A stretch of 64,000 bases of DNA from the NCBI GenBank assembly GCA_024196135.1, contig JAMQCK010000070.1, positions 37,200-101,199 of the forward strand, read 5' to 3'. The translations under genes were made by a program, and so were the position numbers. Shown here in pieces: positions 10,728 to 25,700 of this stretch. Position 1 is the stretch's first letter. Each line of letters begins with the position of its first letter. The notes beneath the pieces are model-generated. The model was not told where the DNA came from. It did not search any database and was given only the letters and a program-made list of their open reading frames with translations. The DNA comes from Pleurotus ostreatus/Saccharomyces cerevisiae fusant. Lineage: Eukaryota; Opisthokonta.

Positions 10728-13700
10728 CTATTCTGACCCTGTAACGCGCTCGAAGAACTGCTTGAGCGTAGTCGAAAGAACGTCCGGAAGCGCCTCCACA
10801 TCCCGCAAGACGACGTAGTACTCGAAGGGAAACGAGTCTAGGTACCGCTGCAACTGCAACTCCATCTTCCCATCCACATTCTTGAACTCCGCCTTGTCCA
10901 TGGTGACAATCGACCCTGGCTGTTGCCCCGCTGTCGTGCCCGCCGTCGGGTTCTGCAGCGAGTCGATGATGATGAAGACGACCATGACCCGCTGCTCCTC
11001 CGCGCGCCTCAACACACTCCGAAGCTGCTCGTGCTCCTGGCACATCCCGTCCGAGATGATGATCTCGAGCTGCCAAAGATCGCTCGCCGTCGCAGACCCC
11101 GTAGCCCGCTGCTCGCGCGCTGCCTGAAGCATGTTGAGACTCGCCCGCACGAGCTTGAGCACGTCCGTCGCCCGCTGGTCAAACCGGAAAGCATCCATGA
11201 CCTTGGCACCCGCCGCATCCGTGAAGGGGCCGCTGTCGAACCCGTGCAGTACATCCACGCCCTCCCCGAACTTGGCAACCGCGACATCTCCCGCCTCCAA
11301 ACGCGAGAGCGCTTTCGTGACGAGCGCAAGCGTCTGGTAGGCGAGATGGACCGAGTGCGACTCTGCCATGGAGCGCGAATCGTCGAGCGCAATGAGGATC
11401 TGGTACTCGCGCTGGCTCGGACGCGTGCGCCGGAGCCAGATCTTGTCCTTGGTGTAGTCGCTCGCGATGTACGGGATGATCTTCTTCATGTTCAGGCGCT
11501 TTCCCGTGCGGTAGTCGCCGCGGAGGCGGGTGGCGAGGGTGGGCTCGAGGATGAGGCGCAGCTGCTCGCAAAGTGCGTATGAGAGGTTGTGCGTGAGGTG
11601 CTCGTAGCGACGCCAGAGGTGGTCGACCATGTTCTCCGCGTGCCCGGAGGAGACCCACTCTCGGAGCTCTGCCTCGACATCGGCATCCCTCTCCTCGCTG
11701 TCGGTCTGCTCTTGACCGTCGTGATCCTCTGACTTCTGGACGAGGGCGACACTCTCGGGTACGTCTGCGGACGGGTTGTAGCGCATGATCGCATCCTCGA
11801 GGTCGGTCTGCTTGGGTGCGGAGGACAACTCTTCGCCCTGAGGACGACGATCAGAGGGAGCTGGTTGCTCATGCTGCTCGTCCTGCTTGATGTCGTCCAG
11901 CTCCATCGGCGCCGTCTCGTCCATCAGGTCGTCGCCCTGAATCACGTTTAGCTCCGACAAGTTGGCCGCCTTCTCCTCGCCCGCAGGGCCGAGCGCTTGC
12001 ATGTCCGCGTCGGTGTCCTCGGGCTGCAGGTACTCGACTTGATCGGCTTGGGCGTCGGGCGCCGCTTCTCGCGGCTGTTGAGCTTTGTCAGAGCGGAGGA
12101 TCTCGTCGAAGCGGCGCTGGATCTCCTTCATGGCGTCGCCGAGGCTGCGGTGAGGGTCCAGGGAATTGTCGGCAGGGTTACCGACGGAGGGCTCGGCGCC
12201 TTGACGGACGCCTTGGGCGCGGGACCCGGCATTTTGGTCGGTTTGGTAGGGGTCCGCGTTCTCCTGCTGTTCGCCGGACGCTCTGTAAACATTGTCAGTT
12301 ACACACCCAATGAATCGTGAGAGCTCGACGTACTCTGCTGCCTGCTCCTCATTCATCTCCTGGTCGCCTGCCTGCTGACCTTGCTTCCCGGCCGAGGACG
12401 TACCCTGACCAGTGGACGCGCTGGCAGCACCAGCATCCGGTCTGCCCTCGCTTGTGATCTGGTCTGCGCCCTCGCCTTCCGTGACATCTGGCTGGTCGGC
12501 AGGCGCTTCGCCGTCGGGAGCATCATCGTCCGCCGCGGACTCTTCCTGGACATCGTCGACCTGCATCGAAGGCTCCATGGACTCGTCTTCGGGAGCATTC
12601 TCTTCGCCTTCCTCTGCGTCTTTCGTCTGCTCCTTCCCGCCATCTCTGTCGTCGAGCTCGCCGTCGGACTCTGGTGGGCCCTGATCCTCCTCCATCGCCA
12701 TCTCGTCGTCGCCGAAGTCCTCTTCCGCGTCCTGACCCCGTTCCTTCTCCACGTCGTCCATGTCGATGTCGTCCGGCAGCTCCAGAGTATCTGCATCTTG
12801 AACATGCTCGTCCATCGGTGCGCCCTTCGCGCTGGGCTGGTCCTCACCCTCCGCTTCCTCCGGCGCCGCTTCGTCCTCTACTTGCTCCGCCTCCGGCTGC
12901 TGCTCCGCCGATTCGTCCTTCGCGTCGTCCTTATCCTTCCCCTTCTCCCCCTTCGGTTCCTTCTTCTCTCCGCCCTCCTTCGCCACCACCTCCGACTCGT
13001 CCTCCTGCTGCTCCTTCGACCTGTCATCCCCAATCTTATCGTCCTGTCCTCCCTCGTCCTCCGGTCCCTTCTCGTCACCCCATAACTTCTCGTCAACGGC
13101 TGCCGGATCCGACTTGTCTAGATCCTCAATCTTCTCGTCCAAATCTTGCTCCTCCTCATCACCAGACTCCGCTTCGTCATCACCCTTGTCCGGCACATCC
13201 TCGAGTGCGCCTCCCATGTCCTCGTTCATCTCGATCGCGTCGTCATCTTCGTCTCCTCCCTGATCCCGACGCTCATCCTGCGCCTCTTCGCCACGCAGAC
13301 CCTCGACCTGGCTTTCGTCCTCGATCTCCTTGCTGACATTCTCTGCGCCCGCGCCCTCACCGACGCCCATACCGCCGGTAGCTTCGCCGGCGTTGTCCCC
13401 GCCCTCGCCGTCATCTTCAACGTCAGGCGGTCGGCAAAAGCCCTGGGTCGCGAGCGCGCGCAGTAAGATGCAGAGGACATACGCGAGCTTGAAAAGCGCC
13501 TTGTTCCAGCCGGCGAGGGTGTCGAGATGCACTTGCACGACCGTCTCGTACGCGCGCAGGAAGGGCAGAGCGCGCCGCACGTCGCGGAGGACATCGTCGC
13601 TGGGCGCATCGCAGTGGGCGAACGCTTCCTGTACGGCATTGGACACCTTCTCGAGTTTGAGCTGACTGGTGAGGGTGCGCAACGTAGTCAGGTCGCGGCG

Positions 13701-16700
13701 GGCGAAGTCGTCATCGTCTTCATCCTCTTGCGGTGTCTTCTGCGCGGCATCGCACTGGCTGAGTATACCTTGCACATTGACGAGTAAGGTATCGACGATG
13801 GTTGCGCTGCGGTCGACTGGTGGGGAGGCGGAGGTGTTCGCGAGGTCGATCGGTTGCACATCTTGCGCGTCGACCCACTCGCAGACGGGGTCGAAGAGGT
13901 AGCGCATTTGAGGTGCTTGCTCGGATGAGCGTCGAAGAAGGTCCTCCGTGTCGTTCAAGACTTGCACACTCCGCTGCAAAGCAATGCGTTCTTCTGAATT
14001 CGGAGTCAATATCTCTATTCGGACAGATGGCCAGAAGCGCGTACCTGAAGTGACGCTTGAGAAGACAACGATATCGTCGACGACCCTTCTCAGCTCGGCA
14101 GCATGAGAAGAGCACTGCGCTGCCCCTTCACCAAAGGCTGCCACGAGGCTGTCCATAGCGGCGACAGGAGTGTCTTCGAAAGACGTATAGGTGAGGATGC
14201 CATCCTTCACCTCACCCATAGCGCTCGCTAGACCGAAGAGCGTGTTCTCCAGTTTGCGCAGATTTTCCACCTCCTTCGCAGGCAACGGTACAACCGAGTC
14301 CGCTTTCGCAAGGGACTCCAGACGTTGTCGCAACTTGGCCAAAGCGTTGTACTCCTGAAGCGTGTTCGCCAGACTGTCAATGGACATCAGTAAGATTCGT
14401 TGAGGGGAAGCTGAAGCACGTACTCCGAGCGGGCCTTGAGCGCGTACTCGTACACGGACTCGAGGAAGCCCATCCCGCGTTGTAGCTCCCGGGTCGACAG
14501 ATCCGCATGATGATCGGGGACAGCAGCTCGTGCAGCTGGAAGGCAGCCCATCAGGCGCAGGAAGTACGACTCTGCCCGTTGTGTAACACGACCCTCCACA
14601 GGCGGCATCATGGGCTGCTCGCGGATCCATCGGGAGTCGGCCTGCCTAAGCAATACGTCGGGCTTGACGTTCTGCTTGAAGCCGATGCGCTTGAGTTCCT
14701 TGAGAAGATCACTCCATGCCTTGCGCTTGCGGACCAGCAGGGACTTGTAGAACTTCTCGCGCTTCTCCTTCGAGAGGTCCGAGGGTGCAGTCTCCGCCGC
14801 CAACTCCTTCTGCGTCTCGATGATCGTTGCGGAAAGGTCTTGCAGCGGCGATGATGCTAGAGACGAGTGGAACGGTGTGATGCGGGTGGAAACAAGAGAG
14901 CGAAAACGCGCGTAGGTCTGGCCGATGTTACGGAGATGATCGCTGGACGTCAATGGATCGTGCTCCGGGAACGATACCTCTGCTCCATCGGGAGTTTGGG
15001 CGTTGTTCGGAGGAGGTACAGCGGCATCGTCACCTGTATTGTCGGTGAAGTCGGGGTTCAGCATGGCGTCGACAGGCTGGCGGAGAACATCTCGGAACTT
15101 GCGGATGATCTTGTACAGTTGATGATGCGTCCGGGTTGCACTTTCTTTGAGAGCCTGGACGTTGATGTCCCTCCAGCTGGCGAGCTTGATGAAGTCCTTG
15201 ACCTCCTTCTCCAAAGGGCGTCGCTGCTCTTCCAATGATTTCTGGACCCTGGCTGACGAAAGCGAGTAATACGCAAGCGTAGCACACAGAAGCAAGCGGA
15301 CCCGCTCCAAGGCGACGCGTGAAAGACCCGTCTTGACGCCGGACAACTCGCCGCAGTAGTTTGCGAAGGCGCGCAAAAGCTGCAGGCGCGCCGCATATTG
15401 GCCGACAGCGCTGGTACGCACGAAGTCATCGAGAAGCGGAAGGAGTTTGACCAAGAATTCCGTGAGCGCATTCTCGCTAGTTGCGGCATCCAAAGCGCCA
15501 CGAACGCACGCATCGTAGAGCCGGAACCACCATTCGGATATTGCTTGGGCGAAGGACAAAGCCTGCGAGTCTAGCAGAGTCTGCCAACAAGACAGCTCGA
15601 GCCTTCGCCAGCTCACGATGAGTGCCGTCAGGTTCTGCTGGTGTGCTTTCAGGGTGTTCTCGCGGTTGGCGTACATTTCCCAGTCTTGTGACTGAACGAG
15701 GAGCTGCTCAAGAGCGCTGAGCACCTTGGCGACAGGGCTGTCCAGCGCAAGCGCCAGGACCGTGTCGCAACGGCCGAGCAGGTTGACGAGGACCATCTGC
15801 TCGGGCCACTCCTGCAGGACTTCCGAGATGCGCTCTTTCATGGCAAGGACAACCTCCGCGGCTTTCTTCGTCTCCGAGATATTGTGATCGGTGTAGAAGT
15901 TGTACGGCTGCGAACCGGCGTCGCGCTTCTGGAGTCGGGTGATACCCTCAGCGAGTATGTCAAGGCGTAGCATCGTCGACTGCTCGTCAAGGGTACCAGG
16001 CAAGTGCTGTTCCACCTCGAACAAGGACGACAGAAACGATATCCGCGCTGCTCGGAACTCCGCGCCGGCCCGTCGATTGCCGTCGAGCAAGGCTGCAAAC
16101 ATGGATATGTGCAGGTCGGCGGCGGAATCGATGTTGCCGCTCTTGTTGGAGGTCTGAGGACCGTGATCGGAGTGCGTCGAGGTCTCCTCATCGTCCCCGT
16201 ACTGCGGAAAGAGCTCGTTGAACTCGGCCGCCTCCCTTTCTGCGTCGCCGAGATCTTCGTGTGTTGTGGCGTGCTGACGATACAAGGTGCTTTGAGCTTT
16301 CTCCGCGTCCGCCTCTTTGGCGCGTTCGATGAGCCACAAGCGCGTGAGCTGCTCGAACAACGACTCAAGCTTGAGCATCGTCTGCTTGTTCCGCATTCCA
16401 GTCGCCTGTTCAAAGTCTGAGGCTGACAATGACAGCAGCAGGCGCTGAGATAGAAGACCCGACGGAGGCACGGCCTCCACGTCGTCGGCCAGGCTAGTGG
16501 CAGCCTTGATGGATGGAAAAGCGACGGCAGCACCAATGCCTCCTAGCGAGCGTCGAACAGTCATTTGGGCGCTGTCCAAAGCAAGCAGTCGAAGCCCAAG
16601 GCGGAGGTGTAGGATGGCAAACTGAAGCGGGCCGGTAAGATCTTGGAGATCCGTGTAGATGCCGGCAAGGCGCTCGTAAAAACCATGCATCGAACCCTGG

Positions 16701-19700
16701 AGGGTCTCCTCCGTGTGTACTGCCTGTGGGTCGCCAAGTGCCAGCTGATCCGTCAACGTCGATAAACGACTTTCGGACAGGACCTGGTTCTGGAATTGGT
16801 GGACTTCCGACCAGAACGCATTGACGCGACCGACGTCTGGCTTGCGCTGCACCGATATCTTCTTCGGCATTGCGCCAGCCATTGCGTTCCTTTGCTGGAC
16901 CAGATAGTCGATCATCGCGTTGCCCCGCTCGCCGGTGGAGAGATATTGCAGCTGAGAGTGAAGGTCGATCTGCGCGTCGAGGAACGCTTCCTTGTCCGAA
17001 ACAAACGACCTGGAGTACTCGTACCACGCGACGGGATCCACTGGCGTATCGGGTACAAAAAGATCGAGCACCAGCCAGCCGACGGCCATCCAGCAGCGAC
17101 CGACCTCCGAAAGCGACGGCGAAGCCTGATGAACGACAGCCTCCAACGGAGCGCGCAGTCTCTGTTCGACCGCATCAAGCAAAGGCTGGCCGCACGTTGC
17201 AGACAGTCCTGCCAGTACGTTCTCCAGAGTTCGTTCTCTGCTTTCCAGGATCGACGACGAGAAGCATCGTTCGACCTGACAAGAGTCAGCAGCAGATCAG
17301 GACATAATCCAAGGGAAGAAAGTACCGTCGCCAGGGACGCAGTTAGGAGGTCCAACAATTGCTGCAGCCTTGGCTTGTGTACCCCTGCCACAAGACGTGA
17401 TAGCCCCGCTTGTGTTTTCAGATCGTTCTCCATAACGGAGGCGGAGCCTAGCGAGTACTTATGCCAGTACCTGCGACGATTGATGAGCGAGAAACGGACG
17501 TGGATATACAAGACGGTCTACCTTGTCTTCATGACCGCGTGTAGATGCACTGAGTAGAAGACGAGCGCGGGGCCGGCCAACTCCTATGACCGTAACGATG
17601 AGATACGTTGTATGTCGTGGACAACAGAATGCTTACATCGGACAATTGGACGGTCCACAGCTCCTCAAGCCAGTGCATTAGGGCGTACGTCGCTAGTAGG
17701 GTAGTGTCTGGGCATGTTATGAGCGCACTGAAGTAAAAGGTATTCAATGGTGTCTGTACCTTTGCCTGCCCGAAGGGCCCATTGCAGATGCTGATACGGT
17801 ACCAAGGTCTTCACGTGTGTCTGAGTGTGGCGACACAAGGTATCGAGGAGATATGCAACGTCCTACGAATATGATGAGAAATGAAAAGCGTCAGGGAGAA
17901 ATAACTAACCATAGAAGACGAGTGCGAGAGCGTGTACAATTGAGAGAGCATGGCCGATGGTCGCAAATCGACGCCGGACTGATGGAGATGCTTATCGTGC
18001 TCCTTCTGCAACATCTGCGACTGTAAGCCCTCTCGTCCAATGACACGTGAGATAGAACAACACACAGATTCGGCTTCGTGTACCAAGCGGGATAAGGACG
18101 CGAGATCGAAGTCTTGGGCATCAGCAACTCCCGGGAGGGTGCCCAAGGCCAACACTCGCATGGTTTGAGCCCGTACTTCTGCAAGCACTGTCAGGCTACG
18201 TGATTGACTTAAGGACGGGATAACACTTACCGTACGCGTGCGCTGTCACTTTGAGCTCGCTGGCCATCTGCGCGAGTCTCCTGGCGGCCTCGCGGGCAAT
18301 CGCTGGAATTTGGACGAGGAATCCCGACCAGAACTCTTCCAGACCGAGTCCCCGTTGTAAAGCTACGCAGTCTTGCAGTTCCTGCACAGCTTTGACAAGA
18401 GCATCGAGAGACGGTGACCCCGCGTCGACGGCTTGTGAAAGCCATCGCGAGGCGATTTGTACGGCTGAATAGTCGAAAACGTCGCGTTCGATAGCTGACC
18501 GCAGCCACTGCGATATGGACAAGAGATTAGACACAGTCTCGAGGTCGATCTGTGCAGGAGTAAGATTGACTGCATGCCCGTGTGGTAGAGGGAAAGGCTG
18601 CTTACCACCGAAGGCGAAGCGCTGTCGAGTACCAAGCGTCCGCATTCCATTGCCGACTGTACGAGGTGGCTTGCGGCACCGATGACGGGTATGTGCCTCG
18701 AGGACTGCCGATGAAGCGCGGCGAGTTTCCGTTCATCAACTGTTGCCGCGTACCCCAAGGTGGTCGCGACCTCCAACGCAGCTGCGACGATGCGATGGTC
18801 CGAGAACCCGTCCACCTTGAGCTTGCTGCCTTCACACGGATATGCGTTGAGAAAGAAATCCATTGGCTATACGACGTAGATACAAAATGATAGATATTAG
18901 AAAAGGCCTTGGAGGAGAGGATGCGTGAGCTAACCTGCGAGACGAGATAAGCAAGTGGCACTCCCCAAACAATGGCGTACTTCTCTCTCATGCTCGAGAG
19001 CAGTTTCTGCGTGCACTCGTCCCCGGGTGGCGCAAGGGACGGGTCGCTCCGGCGAAGTTGCAGGGCGTAGGTTGGGATTGTAGAGCGTGCGACGAACTGT
19101 TGGCGAGCGTCTTGACGCGAGGCGGTCGGGCTACAGAACCAATCGGACAGAGATGACAACGGCGAATCTTGGTCGAGTGCTCGCCCAGTAGAAACTAGCG
19201 GTGGCGGTCGGGGCGTCGGAGATGTCGCGATACCTCGACGAATACTGTCGAAATTCCGAACAGGGCCTATTGCGTCTGTGGCGCCCATCGGTAGCCGGAG
19301 GTATTGCTGAAGGATATCACCGTCGTCCGCGAGCGGACCAGAGGATAAGCAAATTTCGATTCCACGATTGCGCATTGCACGCGACAGCTCGCCATATTGA
19401 GGATCGACGGTCATGAAGAGACGGAAACGAGCATGAGGCTTGACCACTTCGACTTGATCGTCCAGAAGGCCGCGTTCGCTGAGGGTGAGTACGCCGCCCG
19501 GTTCGCAAAGTGAATTCAGACGGTCCAAGACGGAGGGGTTGCAGAGATTGGCACCGTCCAAGAGCACCCAGGTCCCTTTCTTCATAGCTTGCACGAGAGG
19601 GCCGTCGACCCATTGAAAGTGACCAGTCAATGGCGGAGACCTGGCCGTGTCTTGCAGCCTCTGAACCAGTGGGAAGATATGGATGTCCGCGTCCGTACCC

Positions 19701-22700
19701 GCCAAGGAGTCCTGTAAAGCGCTGGCGACGTGTATGATCTGGTCCGCAGGAGCGCCCCGATCAATTGTTGTCCTCAGTTGATCCCGACAAAGGACTACGC
19801 TCGAATGCGACCCATCAGTCGACCGAAGATAGGTGTCGACGTGGCTGAGGACGTCTTCCGCAAGAATCTTGAGCTGCCCGAGTTCGTCAACCTGCTCAAA
19901 GCTACCGAGGATGTCCATGGTGTCAGTAGCATGGTTGATGGAGATTTGAGTAAGCTCGTTGCCCGTCATGGCCGCCATCATCTTGACAAGTTCTGTCTTA
20001 CCGCAATGACGCTCGCCAGTGATGATTCCCAGCCAGGATTGGGCGACGCATTGCCCGACGGACTCCAATGCGGCCAGATGCATCTTGAGGACGCGCGAAG
20101 GACGTGCAGAGGACGCATAATTGCTCCTCTTCGCGATGAACCGGCCGAAGCGAGCGAATTCAGGAGACACGGACCAGGCGAGGGTTTCGAGAGAAGCCGA
20201 GTCGACGCCGAAGACGTTGTCGAATATTTGACGAGCTTGATCGCGGTCGTTAAGGGATCGGAACCTCTGTAGGTAGATGGCGCGTAGAAGGGCACCCGGG
20301 TGGGTATCAGGGGGTTGCGACTTCAATACGGCGCCCCAGCGCAGGACATCGCGCAAGTTGAATTCCCATGGGTTGCCCGCGCGCGCGAAGGTGGGATCCG
20401 TGGCGAGCTTCTCGTTCAGCCTAGCGTTGAACTCGATCATGGCCTGGAGGAGGCCAGCGTCGATATCCGGGTACAGGTGTTGACAGACGAGGAAGAGGTC
20501 GCTTGGCGTCATCTCCTCGACGTAGACCTTGGTGAAGCGGTTGACGAAAGACTTGGGTAGGCCCTTGCGCCCACCACCCTGGCTCAGCGGGTTCTGGGCG
20601 GCGAAGATGCGGAAGTTGGGATGCCGAACAAAGCTGCGCCCCAGCTCCGGAATGTACACGGACCCGCGATGATCGAGGACAGCGTTCAGCCCTTCAAGCA
20701 CGGCCTGCGGTGCCAGGTTCATCTCGTCGAGCAGAACCCAGTCTCCCTCCTGTAGCGCCTTCAAGAACTCCGCGTCCTTCCACGCAAACTCTCCCGGTGC
20801 GCCACCCTCGACCGGCAAATCTGACCCAAAGAGATCGATGAGATCGGTCTGGTCCGAGAGGTTGATACGGCAGAGGTGATGTCCGGAGATGTCTGCAAGG
20901 GCGGCGATGAGACTGGTCTTGCCCACCCCGGGACTGCCCTCTAGCAAGATAGGTTTCGGCAGTTGACAAGCTCGTACCACCCGCATAGCGTTGTCCTGAG
21001 TGGTCGGCGCACGTAGGTTGAACGCTTGAGAGGATGCAGGCTTATGGCCCCGCCGGATGGCGAAGGACCCCAGCTGGACGTATTGTGCCGGGTCGTACGA
21101 GGGGGCGGATGCAACGTGATCTGCGATGGGTGCGAGCGCATGGAGAGTTGCGATGGCGCCGGCTTTGATCTCGGAGAGGGTGGCTCGAGAGTAGGCCGAT
21201 AGCTGGGGGAGAGCGCTGAGTCCGTCCAGGAACGTCATGCGCGCGGCGTGATGCTGGAGAATACCGTGAGCGGGAGGATGTACGGATCATTGTGGTCGAC
21301 GTACGAAGATCTCAGGAGGGGAAGGCGCATACTGCGGTCCCAAGTCCATAACCGCGTTGGAAAAACTGACCCATGCCTGATTGGCGGTCAGTACAGATAG
21401 GTGGCTTATTGACCTGACACATACCAAGATATCGCGCAAGCTGACGAGTGTGCGGTCACCAACACGTCTGCACAGGTCGTCCGCGAAGGCCAACAAGGGC
21501 TTCGTCCAAGCCTTAAGCTCGTCGTGCTTCCACAACCGATCGACAATCAACTCCAAATCCCGAGGATCGTCAACGGGGGGTACCCAGACCTCCGTGAACC
21601 GATTGCGAAGGGCAGGCGACAACTCCTTCTTGCCGTAGTCGCCACCGGGGTTCATCGTCGCTACGAGCTTGAAGGACTCGGACGCAGTGACGGACGAGTG
21701 GTCGATAGCATCACCGCCGCGTTCGGCGAGGACAATTGTGCGGGACGGTTCCAGAACGCTGTTCAAGCGCTCGAGAACCGAGTCATCTGCAAGAGAGATC
21801 TCATCGAGGAGGAAGACGTCGCCGCGCTTCATCGACTCGACAAGCGGCCCGTCGCGCCACTCGAAGATGGCCTTCGCGCTAGTGATTCGCAGCACAAGAC
21901 CTCGAACGCGCTCTGCAGCCTCCGCATCCAGACCGCCGGACTTGAGTATCTTGACCAACTGCGCATGAAGGGCATCCACGGTGTCGTACGTCTCCTGGAT
22001 TCCCAGACCAACGAGCACTTGCTGCGCGTCCTCCAGGATCGCCGCCTCGATAGCATGGCGATTGCGGACTGGACGAAGGCCACCAATCAGATCTGCTGTC
22101 TCCGTGTTCTGGTGACAAGACACGCCACAGAGCTCCTGACCGGTTGCACCCGCGAAAATCTGGCAGACCGACGTCTTTCCCGCACCAGTCTCGCCCACGA
22201 GCAGGACAGGCTCATTGAAGCGCAACGCCCTCGCAGTCAACACGAACAAGCGCCGCATTGCACGCGTCCAGACCAGGTTCGGGTCGTTGGGAATGGCACA
22301 ACCAAGGAACTCGCGCATATCTCTGCCGGGCATGTCAAAGTCGTACAGGGCGTCCTCATCGATCTTGACCTTCATGACGTCCTGGATGACCTCCTTGACA
22401 ACGGTCCGGTCGTCCTCCCGGCGTGCGCGCTCGGCGAGCAGCATATAGCCATCCTCCGCGAGCGCCTGATACCCGATGGCACCACGCCCCGCCCATCGGA
22501 ACAGGTCGCGCAGAGTCGCAAAGCCCTCGCGACTCTCGAAGACCCGTCCGGCGCCACGCCTGGCCTGCAGCTCCCGGAACACCGCCACGATCTTCTCCGC
22601 ATACGAGGGCGCGATTGCAGCCCGCTGGCACAGGATCTCTGCCAGTTCCGCGCGAGGCACGTCCGCGAAGTGGGCTTCCAGGAAACGACTACGAAGCGCG

Positions 22701-25700
22701 CGTGACAGCGCCTTGCGACCGCCGTAGAGACCAGCCGGGTTCTGCGTGGCGAAGAGCATAAAATGCGGATGCGGGCGGACAACCTCGCCGGTCTCGGGGA
22801 TGACGAGCTCGCGGTTGTCGTCGAGAAGACGGTTCAGGGCCTCGAGAACATCGGTGGGTGCCAGGTTCAACTCATCGAGGACAATCCAATCACCGCGACG
22901 AAGAGCTCGGACGAGGAGGCCGTCGCGGAAGGCCAGCTTGCCGGTCGCAGGATCCGACACGTACGAACCGAGGTACTCCTGGATGTCGGTGTGCTCGTGG
23001 TTGTTGATGCGCACGAAGCGATGCCCAGTACGGCGAGCAAGGTACTCCACCGCACTGGTCTTCCCGCTGGATGTCGGACCCTCGATGAGGACAGGGAAGC
23101 GGCGCGTCGTGACGATGCGGGCCAGGGCGATGAGCTTCGCCTCCACCGACGGCGTCATCACGTAGTCCATGCACCCGTCGATGGGCAAAGGCCCGACCTC
23201 CAGGTAGAAAGGACCGAACTTGAGGTGCTCCCCAGACGTCGGCGGCACCGGCTCCCTGTTGAGCAGCGACTTCACGTTGCGCACTCCCGCCAGGATATGC
23301 GTTCGCGCTGCGCTCGTCACCAGATCCGCGCTCTCGCCGTCCAAGACCATCGTGAACGCCATGATACAACCCTCCCACAACGCGCGCCGCAACCCATACG
23401 CCGGTGCCGCATCCGCCGCGAACATCAATGCTCGCGCGAGCGTGCGCATGCTGTAGTTCGGGCGCTTGTTGCTGCCGTCCGCGATGCGTCGCTCCTCCGC
23501 CATTTGGCGCACGGCGAGGTAAAAGTCCGCGACGTGCATGATGGCGGGCTTGTCGGCGACGGCGGCAGACCCGATGTACTTCTCGATGATGGAAAGGAGG
23601 GTGTCGCGATCGGTGTCGGGTGGGGGCACGTCGATCTCCGTGAAGCGAGACCGTATGTGGGGTGGGAGGTCCTTCTTGCCGACATCCGTAGCGGGGTTCA
23701 TGCAGGCAAAGAGGCGGAAGTCGGAATGACGAGGTACAGGTTCCAAGGCACCTTGCTCAGTCAGGGTGATTGAACCGGTCGCGTCTTGCAGTATGCTCGA
23801 CACGCATTCCAGCGTCTCTGGAGACGCAAGGTTGATCTCGTCGAGGAGCACCCTGCAGGAGGTCAGAGTGGGATCTTGACAAAAAAATGATGACGCACCA
23901 GTCACCCGCCCGCAATGCCTTCACCAATGGCCCTTCCACGAAGTCGAACGCAAACTTGCCGTTGCCCTGCACATGCTGGGCCTCGAAGTCGTTCACATCA
24001 TGCTCGAACTGCGCCCAAAGCTCTTCCGGCGCCTTCTCCACCTTCCGGCGCTTTCGCGGCGTGCTCTCGCCATTCCTGCTCCAAGTTCATCAGCCGCAAC
24101 GCTCGATCCGACCGCAGATATGCACACCTCGTCTCGCCCTGTTCCTCCTCTCTCCGTTTCCGAATCCGATCCCTCGCTAACCGTACGCTCTCCTTCCAGA
24201 GGCCCGCCGCGCGCTTCCAGCGCCCCTCAGCTACCGCCTTCCGCACCTCCGTCTCGAACTTCTCGTTCTTCTTCCGACTGAACGTCGCGCCAAACAGCTC
24301 GATGAAGCGCGCCTGCAGCTCCGAGCCCGGTATCCGCGCGTCCACGGGCCTGAAGCCACCGATGAGGTCCGCAGACTCCGTCTGGTGGGACAGATTGAGG
24401 GTGACCTGCACATATGCGTTAGCATCCTCAACAAGACAGATCAAGGCGCATGTACTCACCAGAGGCCGTCTCAACAACCCCGCTAGATGCGTCACCACGC
24501 TCGTCTTCCCCGTCCCCGTCTCACCCGTCAACAGCAATGGCTCCGCCAACGCAACCGCCGTCGCCAACCTCGACGCCAAGATTACCGCCGGCCGATGCAT
24601 CGCGAACGGCCTCTGGGGCGCCAAGGGTGTCCTGCTCTCCTTCGCCTTCGCCGGCAGGTACGTACGACCCGCGCGCACGCCCACGGCCTCCCCATTCACG
24701 TCCTTCTCGACCTCGAAGTCCGGTACACGGCCCTTGAGCACCCACTCCCGGCGCTCCGCGTCGATGCCAAGGTGCTCGGCGATGACGAAGGCAATGGCGT
24801 CCGACTGAGCCCGGGCGACGGCAGTGGTTGTGCCCGCGCCAAAGAAGATGTCGCGCGCCTCGAGGTAGACGTCCTCGCGGAAGGCCGGGTTCGGGAAGAG
24901 GCTGGGGAGGCTAGCGTTATCAACGTCCATCATGTCCGAGGGCTCGTACGAGCGCGGCAGAAGGCGCTCGACACGGGCACAGAGCTTCTCGAGCTCGCGC
25001 ATGCCAACGTCGCGGGCAGATGCCGCGGGCCCGAGCGCGCGGACCGCGTCCCAAAGAGCGACGAAGGCGTTCGCAGCCGCACCCCTCAGCCTCGGGAACC
25101 GCGCCTCGACGATCGTGTGCACCTCAGCTGCTGTAGGTGCAGGCACGACCACCTCCGACCACTTGTGCGCGCCCAGGAAGGCAGGTGGGGTTCTTGACCC
25201 GCGCACAGAGCGAGTAGCGAAGAGAGCAAAGGCATCGTGCGCGATGACCTCTCCGCGGCCGGGAACAGCGATGCGAGCACGCCCGCCAATCCACTTGTCG
25301 ACGCGCAGGGACTCAGCGAGAGGTCGAAGGACACCGAGGACTTCGGCGGAGGCACGGTCAATGTCTTCCAGTACGACCCATCGCCCGGCGCGCATGGCAC
25401 GGACGAGAGCACCATCGCGCCATTCAAAGGTACCAGGGCGTGTTGGCGAAGAGACGTGCGATCCGAGCAGGGCGCGTGCATCGAGTGATGTGTCGGCCAG
25501 CTGTATAGTGACAATCTGGTTTTTTATGGTCGGGTGCAGCAAGCCAGCGAGGTGCTTGAGTATCGTGGTCTTGCCAGATGAAGGGGGTGATGTGAGGAGG
25601 ATGGGTACTCGCAAGGACATGCAGGTGGCGATCTCGTGAAGGGCACCCTTGACCGAGTCCGTGGGGATGAGGGATGAAGGAGGTGGAGTGCCCGCGTCCT

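Noticed and set aside
12381..13336. Long Leu- and Pro-rich plus-strand frames inside MDN1
   Set aside because: Mirror images of the Asp/Glu-rich MDN1 region (GAC/GAG codons read backwards).
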